A stretch of DNA of 64,000 nucleotides from Bolinopsis microptera (lineage: Eukaryota > Ctenophora > Tentaculata > Lobata > Bolinopsidae): assembly GCF_026151205.1 (NCBI RefSeq), contig NC_087072.1, forward strand, positions 25,139,799 through 25,203,798, given 5' to 3'. Shown here one piece after another: positions 12,953 through 24,728 of the stretch. The notes beneath the pieces are model-generated. The model worked only from the letters and a program-made list of their open reading frames with translations. It was not told the DNA's origin and did not search any database. The translations under genes were made by a program, and so were the position numbers. The stretch's first letter is position 1. Each line of letters begins with the position of its first letter.

Positions 12953-15412
12953 CTGAACACAAACCATTTAGCTTTATCAGTATGTAGTATAATAAATCAA
13001 ATGTAGCCGGAGCCGGCGGAGCGTAGTACTCATTTTGAATTTTGAGTTAGAGTACTCACTTACTGCTTTGGAACAGAACATTCGAGCAGTTTAATGGCTC
13101 CTGGTTGCTACTACAATGTACACGGAAACTACATATTAGATGAACTTATCATGACGTGATACGAGGTATTTATTATGTATAATCTAGTTATTTGGCAAAG
13201 TAGTAGTTATTTTAAGTAAAGTAGTAATATCTAACCGTAAGTTTGGCCCAGTGTATGATGCATATTGAGTAAAGTAGTAATATCTAACCGTAAGTTTGGC
13301 CCAGTGTATGATGCATATTGAGTAAAGTAGTAATATCTAACCGTAAGTTTGGCCCAGTGTATGATGCATATTGAGTAAAGTAATAATATCTAACCGTAAG
13401 TTTGGCCCAGTGTATGATGCATATTGAGTAAAGTAGTAATATCTAACCGTAAGTTTGGCCCAGTGTATGATGCATATTGAGTAAAGTAGTAATATCTAAC
13501 CGTAAGTTTGGCCCAGTGTATGATGCATATTGAGTAAAGTAGTAATATCTAACCGTAAGTTTGGCCCAGTGTATGATGCATATTGAGTAAAGTAATAATA
13601 TCTAACCGTAAGTTTGGCCCAGTGTATGATGCATATTGAGTAAAGTAGTAATATATAACCGTAAGTTTGGCCCAGTGTATGATGTATATTAAGTAAACTT
13701 GTAGTAATATCTAACCGTAAGTTTGGCCCAGTGTATGATGCATATTGAGTAAAGTAGTAATATCTAACCGTAAGTTTGGCCCAGTGTATGATGCATATTG
13801 AGTAAAGTAGTAATATCTAACCGTAAGTTTGGCCCAGTGTATGATGCATATTGAGTAAAGTAGTAATATCTAACCGTAAGTTTGGCCCAGTGTATGATGC
13901 ATATTGAGTAAAGTAGTAATATCTAACCGTAAGTTTGGCCCAGTGTATGATACATATTGAGTAAAGTAGTAATATCTAACCGTAAGTTTGGCCCAGTGTA
14001 TGATGCATATTGAGTAAAGTAGTAATATCTAACCGTAAGTTTGGCCCAGTGTATGATGCATATTGAGTAAAGTAGTAATATCTAACCGTAAGTTTGGCCC
14101 AGTGTATGATGCATATTGAGGTAGTCAGTAGAAAAGCGGAAATGAGGCACAGTAAGGTTACTATTCGGTTCTTGTGTAACCTGCGGGTAAAGTTATGTTA
14201 TAATACAGATAACTTTATATTAAAGGGGTTCACTCGGGTGAGCTCCAGGCAACCATTTAAATGTCATTACGATTTGCATGCGAATTCACAGAAGTGAACT
14301 GAAGAGCCACATTTAGTGTGGCAGTCAGTGTGTGGAAGAATAGATTGTTAGTGATATCTAACCAGCAGGTGAATCGTCGCACAATAAAGGTTGTCGGTCA
14401 ATATAAAATGACAATCTAATTTTAATTCCAGGACTTTGGTCCATTTAAATTCCCCCGCCGCCAATCAAAAGTGTTAATATACTCAGACACAAATGACTTG
14501 TTGATTCCGTACCCATCGGTTCTTTTTAACCCACCTTCCAAACTCTGCTGTAAATCAAGAGTGTTTATTAATAAAGTTAAACACAAATGACTTGTTTTAC
14601 AACAAGAATTATCACACTTACTTCCACGTATGATAATCCATGCAGACTTCACTCATTCTTCCAGACTCCCAGATTTAACTCGTACCTCACATTTAACCTC
14701 TCTCAGGGTCTCACTGGGTGCTATTTTGTGTGTTCCACGGCCATGATGCTAAAAGGAAGGATTATCTCTCATTAAAATGCGGCGGTGAGTCAGTGAAGAT
14801 GTGACAGGCCCTGTTACGAGGCCCCAGTAATCTCTGAGGTAACTTTATCGGTGTTAAGCAGCGAGAATGTATCATCAGAGCCAATATCTGCTCGTTTAAC
14901 AGGCTTCCAATGAGAGACCTTGCCACACTTTTACGGTTTACTATCAACAAGTTCACACATGTAAAAGTGTGATACAGTTGTCACGGTGATATCTTGCTAT
15001 TTTAGATATCATGGACCAGTTCATACATGCAATCTTGTGAGTTACAGTGCCGGGGTGTATTTAGTAGTTCCAGTAGATAAGCTCAGTTAATTGTCAGGTA
15101 ATTACAACGGTTTTATTTTCATATACAGCGAACAGTGAAGTAGTAATTATTGTATGTAGTAACGTCAGATCCATTTAAGTGTTTGAGATGAAAGTAAAAT
15201 GCAGTTATTTAATACTTGATGATAAATACATCCAAAACTTGATTTAAATAACAATCAAAACAGCCCCTCATTGAATAGCAATCATTAATAAAAAATCAGT
15301 AAAACTTTGCAACATTTTGTTAAACCTCTGTCAAATTATTCCACTTTGAAAGCACTGAAATTGAATTACAGCGCCCAAAAGGCACAAGTATATTAAATGA
15401 TAGATTAAAAGA
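12953..15412. other. Region upstream of the claudin-like exons, with a satellite array
   Basis: This stretch holds the 53-bp array at 13219-14120. It should also contain the missing 5' exon(s) and promoter of the claudin-like gene, which I could not identify. A good donor-like GTAAGT occurs on the minus strand near 13060, but its frame does not connect to the known exon. Confidence 0.4.
13219..14120. repeat. 53-bp tandem satellite, about 17 copies
   Basis: The unit carries AGTAATATCTAACCGTAAG and TTTGGCCCAGTGTATGATGC and repeats every 53 bases (for example CATATTGAG at 13261 and again at 13314). Copies are nearly identical. One variant near 13680-13705 carries a small insertion. High identity implies recent amplification or homogenisation. 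The plus-strand open frame at its end is not a gene. Confidence 0.95.
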
Positions 15413-15802
15413 TCAAGTATTCTCAAACAAGGGACATCTCTCAATCTGCAACTCCTTCTCCCGGAGCAAATACCGTTTACTAAGTCCACACACTACACAC
15501 GTTATCACCCGGAACTGGTTCCCTGCCTTGCTCCTCACCCTGATCCTGGCCGTGTTGCCGGGCACCAGCACTACCTTACACTTACTGCACATGCTGCGCT
15601 TCAAATCGGGGGTTAGTCGGGAGGTGTGCTTCTCCTTTAGGGTCACCAGGCTGGTGTTCATGTTGGTTGCTGTGGAGATGGTGGGTGCTTGATGCGCAGC
15701 GCTGTGGAGAAAGTTCATGGTGCGCAGCGCATGTTCATTCTTTAGGGGTCGCTTTTTTGTCTTGTCCTGTTTAGTAGGTTTGGTCTGCGCATCACTCATC
15801 AC
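15413..15802 (-). CDS. RPP21: RNase P/MRP subunit Rpp21 (Rpr2/SNM1 family)
   Basis: This single exon encodes 129 residues. Rpp21 is a zinc-binding protein subunit of nuclear RNase P, which removes tRNA 5' leaders, and its relatives act in RNase MRP. The protein shows an N-terminal basic stretch, the helix motif MNFLHSAAHQ (compare LNFLYQAAH in vertebrates), then LTPDLKRSMCSKCKVVLVPG and ITCVVCGLSKRYLL. The two CxxC pairs (CSKC and CVVC) are the expected zinc ligands. Length is close to, slightly shorter than, the human protein. The start codon gives MMSDAQTK; the second Met could also be used. The gene is intronless and lies between the claudin-like gene and TMEM260 on the same strand. Confidence 0.85.
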   Translation of the reverse strand: MMSDAQTKPTKQDKTKKRPLKNEHALRTMNFLHSAAHQAPTISTATNMNTSLVTLKEKHTSRLTPDLKRSMCSKCKVVLVPGNTARIRVRSKAGNQFRVITCVVCGLSKRYLLREKELQIERCPLFENT

Positions 15803-16855
15803 TGCTAGCTTGATCAGCTTTAAGTTGGACTAGAATTTGTATCAAGTTCAAGAAAAGGTTATTATAGTAATTACGTTACAATCTTTTATGTAGTATTTAT
15901 CAGTATTATATTGTAGTCACTCGGAATGTACCCAGAGAACAGATCTTTATTTAGTATGTGGGGAATGATTAATTAATGATGTCTGTGCCCTTTTGTTACG
16001 AGTACTACCTGAATTATAGGTTTCCTTGTCCAGTAAAACAAAAATCTGAACTTTAATGACATTTAATCGGCTACTATAAGACAACTAACGTACATTCTAA
16101 TATTAATATCACATGGTTAACACCTTCATCTTTAAATAAACTATTAAGCGCCAATCAAATTTCATGACAAAAACAAACTAGAACAACAGTTACAGATAAT
16201 TTATTTCTCTCCAATCAAATCAATATAATATTTTAAAAAGTTAATCTTTATTATCTGTTTTCTATCTTTATCCTATACTACATATTATTTTGTTTTTAAT
16301 TCTTAATATCATGCATTGGTAAAACATTGCAAATCTGCAAACCTCTGGCCCTACAATATCTTTGAAATTAAAAACTTAGTTTTTTTACTTTCATTAAAAT
16401 TTTAGAAGGAATTGTGCTTCTGCAATCAGGTTATTGAAAACAACCTACCATATAATGACAAAGCCAAATTAATGAAAAAACATGCTCCAATGTTATGATG
16501 ATTTCAATTTTCATTGAAAAATTACGGTAATTGCTAAATCAGGCAAAAAGCAGAGTCCTATCACAGAGGCTCGGAGCATGCAAACATTTCAATATACTAT
16601 AATGATAATAATATAATATCTTTCACTTAATCAAGTCTTAAACTCGAATTAAACTGATCTGAAACTACGTTCCACAATTCACATAAACATAATATTATTT
16701 GAATATAATTTCCCTTTCTATTCAGATTAGAATGATGTGTAATGAAAGTTTTGCTCACCTGCTTGTAAACGTCTAAGACTGATATAACTATAAAACTGAC
16801 ATAAAAAATTATATAAAATAATATACACTTTTATATAATATCAGCAGTCCTGATA
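15803..16855. other. AT-rich spacer between RPP21 and the duplicated TMEM260 exons
   Basis: No gene-like signal. It should contain the RPP21 promoter and the 3' UTR following the distal TMEM260 terminal exon (stop at 16856-16858). Confidence 0.4.
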
Positions 16856-17755
16856 TTAGAGGTTAAACTGAAGTTCCTTAAAAGACTTCAAAGCTAAATA
16901 CGTCTCCAGTTGCTCAACAAGGGCATCCTCATTATGTTCTTTTTTAAGTCGTGTTATTTTAGACCAGTGTACGAAAATAGTCCAGTATTTCCGGCCACAT
17001 TCCTCAAGTTGCAACCGTCTGGTCTCGTTACCCTCGGCTGCTACCTGTAAAAATGGGAGTGTTTTTAAAACATTTTAAAATATCAGTGAAGATCTTGACG
17101 GTTCCGGTCAGCAACACGCAGATAAACACACATAAACTTTTGTAACGTGTTTCACAGTTCAATAACCTTGCCCAAGCTTATTATATCAACCAGTGACGTT
17201 TGTCTCATTTATTGACAGTTTAATAATATCAAAGAAGATAAGGCTGAAAGTTTTGCGATTTTAAAACCACAAAACCAACAGTTACACAGCAAACTATCAA
17301 TTATTGTGTGCCGTAAAAATAATAAGTAAAAAGAACTCTTTTTAAAAACCCATCAAGTTGTCCTGCATTTTACGGACGAAGACAGTACTCAGACCAGGAT
17401 TTGAGAATCACATAACCCCGCTTAGCATCAAGACAACCCAAGACAATCATCCCGAATATGGAAAACAAATTCGCCCAATAAACTAATAAAATATCAACCG
17501 ACGGCGGCATTAAACCTGGGCGACTGATCAACTTATATGAAATATTATTAGTTCTATGACTATAGAAGCAAGCGACTTTGACAGGTTGAATATCTTACCA
17601 TAGTATGTAGCATCATACAGAAGTGCCCCATATTCATAGCCACGCCAATACGCACATGGTCCCAGACACCCTCCTCAAGTCGTCCCTCCGCAATGCCGGT
17701 CTCTATCTGGGTAACTGCCTGTCCAATCTCCAACGCACCCTTCCCCAACAGGTAC
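16856..17755 (-). CDS. Duplicated terminal exon pair of TMEM260 (distal copy)
   Basis: Exons 17755-17599 and 17044-16856 are a second version of the last two exons of TMEM260. Both copies of the first exon are 157 bp, start in phase 2 and end in phase 0 with HTM|GTAAGA. Both last exons start VAAEGNETRRL and end with a stop. My hand alignment of the 157-bp exons gives 33 identical residues of 52 (shared: QIET, GRLE, NMGHFCM, LHTM). The last exon keeps LEECGRKYWTI and KSFK. Intronic sequence is also similar (AAGACAATCATCCCGAATAT in both), so this is a tandem genomic duplication. Splice sites and frames are intact, so it can serve as an alternative 3' end giving about 750 residues. It may instead be a decaying remnant. 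Confidence 0.75.
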
Positions 17756-18313
17756 CTTGAAGGTGAAGTTCACTTTTACTAATAGATTAGTATTTAGAAA
17801 TCAGCACTCATGCAATGAGAAGTATTGAGGTTGTGTCAACATTCATCAGATTGAACACACAATTAGAAATGCAACATTTCAACTGTTCATGCACACGGAG
17901 TAGTTTATTATTATTATCACATAGCTACATGCTCTGTCAGCGGAGTGGCTTGGAAATGTGGTGATATCCAGCGAATCTGAGGGAATTTTAGTTGGTTTCA
18001 GAGGAGTTAGTTTAATATGATATTAAGATAACAATTTTAGCCGTTTGATGGAGGTGATAATACTGTTTGATAGACCAGTGATGGCTAACACCAGCCAGAC
18101 ACACTAAATTCATAGCCAATTAAATAGCAGGATCTGCGGATTTAGCCATTACTTAATTACTAGCTTATTAACAGACAAACCCTGTTAAGTAGGAGTGGGC
18201 GCAGGGTACAGTAATCAACGACACTTTCGCTCTGTATTTGTATTCGATTTTAGGTACTCTTGAAGTCTAAATGAAAACTGTTTTCAATGATTTCGTTGAG
18301 ATTGTTACCTTAA

Positions 18314-18843
18314 CTTAGTCGGTAGTATTATGGGGGGTCTAATTTGGTCCTTTTCGGGCCAAAGAACCATATCTACAACAGTCCATATTTTTACCCCCCA
18401 TAATTTAACCCCCGAGTCAAATTTTGGTGTTCCTTTTGGTATATTAGTCATAATATGCTTAACGTTTCTTTCATTTTCTTTCATTCACGTCCAGAAGTAT
18501 GCTTACGTTATTGTTTAGTTGTTTGCTGAATTGAAGCTAGTTCTGGTTCAAAAAGTCCGATTTGTCTACCATTCCCCCCATCCTTTCAATTTGAGGGGTT
18601 AACTAGGAACAATTTAAATTTCAATTTCAGATCAGCAACTTCAGATGAATAATACAAGTTCAGCAGCAGCTGTTTCGTTGCAGTGTACAATTCGATCTGA
18701 GATTTTTTTTTCACGAAAGGAAAGTCGCAGTTTAAATTGTGGGGAGTCAAATTTGGTTCTTTTCGGGCCAAAGAACCATATTTATAACAGTCCATATTTT
18801 AACACCCATAATTTCCCCCCACTCCATAATATTACCGACTAAG
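18314..18843. mobile_element. MITE-like element with two internal hairpin units
   Basis: The ends CTTAGTCGGTAGTATTATGG and the inverse CCATAATATTACCGACTAAG are terminal inverted repeats about 530 bp apart. Inside, near 18340-18415 and 18745-18820, two directly repeated units each contain a hairpin (GGTTCTTTTCGGGCCAAAGAACC type) flanked by CCCCCATAAT. It lies between the two TMEM260 terminal exon pairs. I recognise no coding capacity. Confidence 0.75.
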
Positions 18844-19808
18844 GTATATGATATTTGTTAATATACGTATTGCAGCTATTTTATGAGATGTTATTCTTAC
18901 TTATTCAGGAGACTCTCACACCTTACCTCGTTTGTAAAATTCAACTAAGTTTTTGAGAATATGTTTAAGTAACCAGACATTTATTTTATACTTATTTAAG
19001 GCGTATTTTATCTACTTATCGCCTCTGCGGTGTTCTCAAACCAAGATACGGCCAATTGAGAGGAAATTTTTGTCGGTAGGTCGCTATGACCCCCGAATAT
19101 ATTATGTTTATCTTTTTGCAATAAAACGAAAATTTTTCAAAGTTTAAAAGGTTAAATAATATGACGATGACGGATGACCTGTGTGATCAAGTTAACTAAA
19201 TATTATTATCTATTAATTACAACCAATAACATCCCAATGATAGAATAAATAATTCTATTAATAATAATCTTTATTTACATAGTCGACAGTATTATAAGTA
19301 ATATCAAATTTCATTTAAAGCATGTGCAAAAGCGCCTCCTTTAGTATAATATCTAATAATAGGATTAATAGCACAATCGACACCAATATAATAATGGTTC
19401 ATATAGGAGGATTATTCAACTTCGTGATAAGACACCGTTTTAACTCAAATCAACTACATATTAGAAATAATTACACAAATAGCATACACATAAAATCAAA
19501 AACACATAATTAACTTAATAATAATAATTAACTAAATACCTAAAAACACAAGCAAGCAGATACAATAAGACGTTTTCTTAACAAAAATCAAAACTAAACA
19601 AACAAAAGATCAGATATCAAAAGTTAACTTGATAATATTTTTGAAACCCTTGAATCGCTAAAAACCAGCTACACTCCCAAGCTTATCTATATCATATATT
19701 GAAACAACTCAATTTTTGCAATAATTGTAATGAAAAAGATCAAATAATGCGAAGAAAATAATAATTCAGTCTATAGGAACAGAATAACATAATATCAATT
19801 AACAAAAA

Positions 19809-19988
19809 GGGGACATTTACCGATTGTTGAAATTCGACATCTATCGTCATCTAGCGTGAAATGACGCTAGATGACGTTAGATACCGCCAGTTAGCTACAA
19901 TGCCGCCAATTGCGTGGCACCTTTTTAATGTCTCGATCTAGCGCTAGATAGCGCTCGATGATGAATTTCAACAATCGGTAAAGGTCCC
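19809..19988. mobile_element. MITE-like element, 180 bp
   Basis: Ends GGACATTTACCGATTGTTGA and the inverse TCAACAATCGGTAAAGGTCC are near-perfect inverted repeats. The interior also has smaller palindromes around GCGCTAGATAGCGCT and TGACGCTAGATGACG, which suggest a strong fold-back structure. Confidence 0.85.
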
Positions 19989-20513
19989 AAAAAGGTACTA
20001 CATTACAAATAACACATGCACGAAACTAATATTAAAGTATTAACAACACAAATAACAACTGCAAACAGCAAAATTCAAACATAATTGTTTTTACTGAACA
20101 TTTCTGACTGATATCACTGATGTTCATACATATTCATGTTTTTATGGTAATGCTAATAATAATGATTGTGTACTGAATATTACAAAATAGGCCTTTGAAG
20201 GTCTGTAAAATACTTAATATTATGAATATCATGTCTTCGCTTAAACTCGAATTGAAACTTAGTGGACGGTCACACGGTTGAAGGATAGTAGGTCAGCTTT
20301 GTTTAATGTCCGTCAACTTTGTTTAATGTCCGTCGACAGAAATTACCAAGTTCCCAAATCAAATAATCCGAGTGGAATACAAATAAATACCATCACAAGT
20401 TACTACTTTACTCACTACTGTACTCACAATGGGAACAAATATCTTGCTCAAATACACGAGCACTACCCAAATAAATGACACAACCTAGACAGTAGACCTA
20501 TAGAATCGTGAAC

Positions 20514-23500
20514 CTAAATATTAAACCTTAGTCCTTTGAAAGACTTCATTGCCAAATATCTCCTCAACTCCTTGACCAGTGCCACCTCGTCTTTATTACG
20601 CAATATTTCAGACCAGTTTACATAAATAGTCCAGTATTTCCTGCCACATTCCTCGAGTTCTAGTCGTCTGGTCTCGTTACCCTCGGCTGCTACCTGAGGA
20701 AATGGTTTTAAAACAGAGACATTCGTTATTCAAGACGTTTTAAACATTAGTGAAGAAGTTGACTCCTTCTTATCTTTAGTAACAACAATGACTAGGACAC
20801 AACAATCAGTACACACTACAGAGGTATTATGATTATTGTGTTGTCCAAACACCCCAATACTGATATATCATCACCGGAAATCAGATCAAAACAAAAACTT
20901 TCCTTAGACCTTAGTGTTCCTGATATAATCATAAATTTATTTAATCATAAATTTATTTGTTAAATGAAAAGCTCGAATGTGCTTAATGAATTCCTATATT
21001 TATGTTCTGTCATAACATTTCACCACATTTTTATGATATCAAAATATCCAATAGAAGAGGAGGCCATAAGTATTTTTCAATTTATACATTTATAGAACAT
21101 AAAATAAAAAGCTGTTTTTCAATTGTACACCTAATTCAGTTTCAGAACAAGTCACTACCAGTTCTCGCACTTGGACCTTGACAGGGTTTTACTCACTTGG
21201 ACAGTACATCAGACCCAAAACACAGAACCGAACGACACCATTTAGCAGATCAAGACAATCATCCCGAATATGGAAAACAAATTCGCCTCATAGACTAATA
21301 AAATATCAAGCGTATTTAAACTGAGCTGACTGATTAACATTTAACTATCTAGCTCTATGAAAGCGAGCGTCTCTGAAAAGTATTTCTTACCATTGTGTGG
21401 AGAATCATGCAAAAGTGTCCCATATTCTTGGCCATGATGGTGTAAACATGCTGCCAGTCGTCCCTCTCCAGCCGTCCATCTGCAATGGCGGTCTCTATCT
21501 GAGACACTCCCTGGCCGTGCAACACCGCTCCGTGTTCCAATAAGTACCTTTGATGAAATTCGCTACGGAAGCAGAATTAGGAACTCATGCAAACACAGGC
21601 ACACACAGAGATTACATGTTGAAAGGGTAAAGAGCACATGTATGATTATATGAAAAGTAGACACGGAGTATTCGCTATCACTGACGATGCGGTCATTACA
21701 CAGTTACCCCTTAATAAAAGGGTTACATGCACGTATAATTTGTTATCACACATGAATATTGAATAGGGTTGCAACAATCTACATTTAAAATCGATTTAAA
21801 CAACACAAATTGATTCACAAATCACAATGCTCCAATTCACATCTGCAAAATTACATTTACAAAATCATGCTTTACCTGAGATTATTCGAATTTTTGTGAG
21901 CCACAGCTTCCTGCCACATGAGGGATCCCTTCTCTGAGAGGCTGTTGAGATACGCCACCTTCAGGGTGTGTTCCCAGGTTCGGTCCTCGTATTTCCGGAT
22001 ATCTGGCATCGGCCACTCGTCCAGTACTGTGCTTGGGGTCTTCTCTACCACCTGGGCAAAGGTCTGTTGTGTGTTACAGACAAAATACGGGGCATACCAT
22101 CAAATAATTGACAAACATTTTGCGATAGTTAAGATAAAAGTGATGTTTTGTTGTGAGGCTAGTCAGTCATCAGAGAAATCTTACCTCGACAGGGTTGACA
22201 ACATCAGATCTCTTAACGAAGCGCTTGCAAGTTCTGTAAGGGATCAGCATGTAGTGCACCTCATAGTCGCTACCTTCATCACGTCTCACAGAATTACACA
22301 CAAATATATCAAAACTGTCAATATTAGCGTCAAGGAACCCCTTTAGATTATACTGGCCTTTAACAAGATCGGCAGCTTTAAAGGGTCGGTAAACTCCAGG
22401 CACATTTATGCCAGCAAATGTAGTGGGAGCCAGGACATCCCTGAACCAGTCAGCAGCCATGAACTGCATGTCCATAACCCGGACATCGGGTCTCATCTGC
22501 TCACAGATGGTGTGGTATCTAAACACATTGGTGGGCAGGTCCCCTCCAGTTAGTAAAATACTGTTCTCTGGAAGCTCTGGGAGGATTGATTGCGCGTAGT
22601 GGTGCGCATACCAGTTGTCTGATTCGTCGTTTTCTTCGTAGTTTGTTTTTATCTGCACGGATATGATAAGGATAGCTAGGGCAAGTTGGAGGTATTTGTT
22701 TTTCAGGATCGGGTGCACTTTTTCAGATAAAAATATGATGAATTTGCTAAGTCCAATCCCCGCTAAAATAAGAAGACCAATGGAAGGTTGCATCCAGAAC
22801 CTTTCTAAAACACCCCTTGAGAGTCCAGCAGGATTCTCAATGTTAGCTAAAGAACAGAAGACTGCAAAATAACAGCCCATCATAGCTAGAAAAACTTTCA
22901 CTGTGGTCCGAAACAGATGCCCAGGCACTTTCGTAGTAACGGTGTAAATAAGGAAAAGAGCAAAAGCCCAGGGTAGCACTGTTAGTTCGGCAGACGAGTC
23001 CTTGACAAAGGCAATGAAGTTTGAAATAAACGTTCCCTGAGTATCTCCAGCCACCAGTTTGAAAGAGCTGCCATAGTCCAGCCTCAGCATATGTTTAAGG
23101 AATGTGCTGATACTTCCGAAGTCTCCCCAAGTAACTCGTGGTGTGAAGAAGAAATGTGATATTGGCATCTGCAAATACCAGGCCATCCCACCGATACCAT
23201 ACATTGCGATATTACAGGCATCCCTAGGTGACTTCCCCTCGACTATCAAAACTTTGTATGCTACTCTCAGAGCAAATGGAACGATGAACAAGACTGAGGT
23301 ATGTTGGTTAGATAACGATAATCCACAAGTCAGAGCAGAGATTTTAGCTTCAAACAAGATATTTTCCTTTGAACAGCTCTCGAAATAGTAAGCCCGGAGC
23401 ATAATGAACGCACAGAAGAAGTTGTTTAAACTGAATATTTCTCCCTGTATGGACCACATCCAAAATAGACGGGAGAATCCGATCCATCCGGCAGCCATGA

Positions 23501-23903
23501 GACCCACGACACTGTTCTTACCAACTAGACTCACAACATAGTAGACAGTAACATTGAACAGAGCCCCAAATAGAACAGAAAGCAGGCTTACTCTCCATGC
23601 TGGGGTTCCAAAGGGGATAAGTTTTATGGCTAAATGGGCCATGGATGTGAAGAGAGGATACCCAGGAGGGTGAGCTACTCCAAAGTCTATTGCTGTCACC
23701 ATAAACTCGCCAGAATCCCCCATCGGCAGTCCAGGAAACATGGTAATGAAGTATATGACACAGGATAAGATGAATATACCCACAGCTCCTAGTTTGGTTT
23801 CTAGCTCGGTTGTTGTGGGCTCGTCCTCTAGCATGACCTCTGTTTCTGCTCTACCGTTCCTCTCTCTGGCGGTCTTTTTCATCTTTTTATCCTTGGCTGC
23901 CAT
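20514..23903 (-). CDS. TMEM260: TMEM260, GT-C family protein O-mannosyltransferase
   Basis: Exons 23903-22185, 22063-21876, 21547-21391 and 20693-20514 join in phase to give 747 residues. Human TMEM260 is an ER multi-pass enzyme that O-mannosylates IPT domains of plexins and related receptors. The first exon alone codes 573 residues: a basic and acidic cytosolic N-terminus, then a series of hydrophobic helices (DUF2723 region). The conserved luminal motif MGDSGEF (D63, E66) followed by AHPPGYPLF is the expected catalytic-loop signature. The C-terminal part (TFAQVVEKTPS, YEDRTWEHTLKVAYLN, NMGHFCMILHTM) is soluble and helical. An acceptor-like TTTATTTTAG on the minus strand about 30 bp before the ATG suggests a 5' UTR intron. 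The last two exons are duplicated downstream at 16856-17755, which is unusual. Confidence 0.92.
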
Positions 23904-24728
23904 ACCAGATGGATCGACTTCGGAGAGCTAAGCTAAAATAAAGATTAATGATTAAAGGAAAATGGAAAAGGTGCAATTATGACTTTTTTTAAACCCGAAC
24001 TCCTGTTACAATGATAATCAAGTCTCGACAATTAGTAACTTCCGTATAACACCTAATAATTAATTATGAACATCAATCTTTCGATAGTATGATCTCAATT
24101 AGGATTTAAGTATGTTGTTGGAAAGCCACTAACCTAATTCAAAGAAATATAAGCAAAATAGTGAATCAATCTGCATCAATATAGCGAAATGATAACCTTA
24201 CTTTTGAAATCAAAGAGAGCACTAGAAACAGTTCTATAATCTGACTAACGTGTGAAATGCGAATGGTAAAGCTAATGATTCCTTTCGATGTGGCTGAGTA
24301 ATACACGTAGCAACACGCCTCATCAAACCACTGCATATTTTAATTAATGAATCGTAATAATCGTAACAAAACATAACAAATATTAATCATATCTCTTCCT
24401 TTACACTCATTAACCTTTTGGTGCCACCTCATTGGGGTCTCAGTGATAACTTTAGTCAAGTTATTAACTGATGTTAGCAAATTGATAAAATTATCTAAAT
24501 AGTCCATATTATCCAAAATTTGATAAATAATTTTGAATCGGAGACTCGATAAATCCTTGACCACTGAGAAAAATTTGATTAGACTGAAAAGTGAAAATCT
24601 TTAATATATTATTTCTATGGTAAAATCTACACTTCTTCATTGAATATATCACAAAACGACTATTTTGAAACATTTTAAAAAGGCAATAATAATAAGTAGG
24701 CAATAATTTATAATTTATATCAAAAAAT
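23904..24728. other. Spacer between TMEM260 and PGAP2
   Basis: AT-rich sequence holding the TMEM260 5' UTR/promoter and the PGAP2 3' UTR. Several short open frames here have no recognisable family features. Confidence 0.4.

Noticed and set aside
14422-14775. Opposing open frames as the missing first exon of the claudin-like gene
   Set aside because: No hydrophobic TM1-like segment and no phase-0 donor leading to the exon at 12952.
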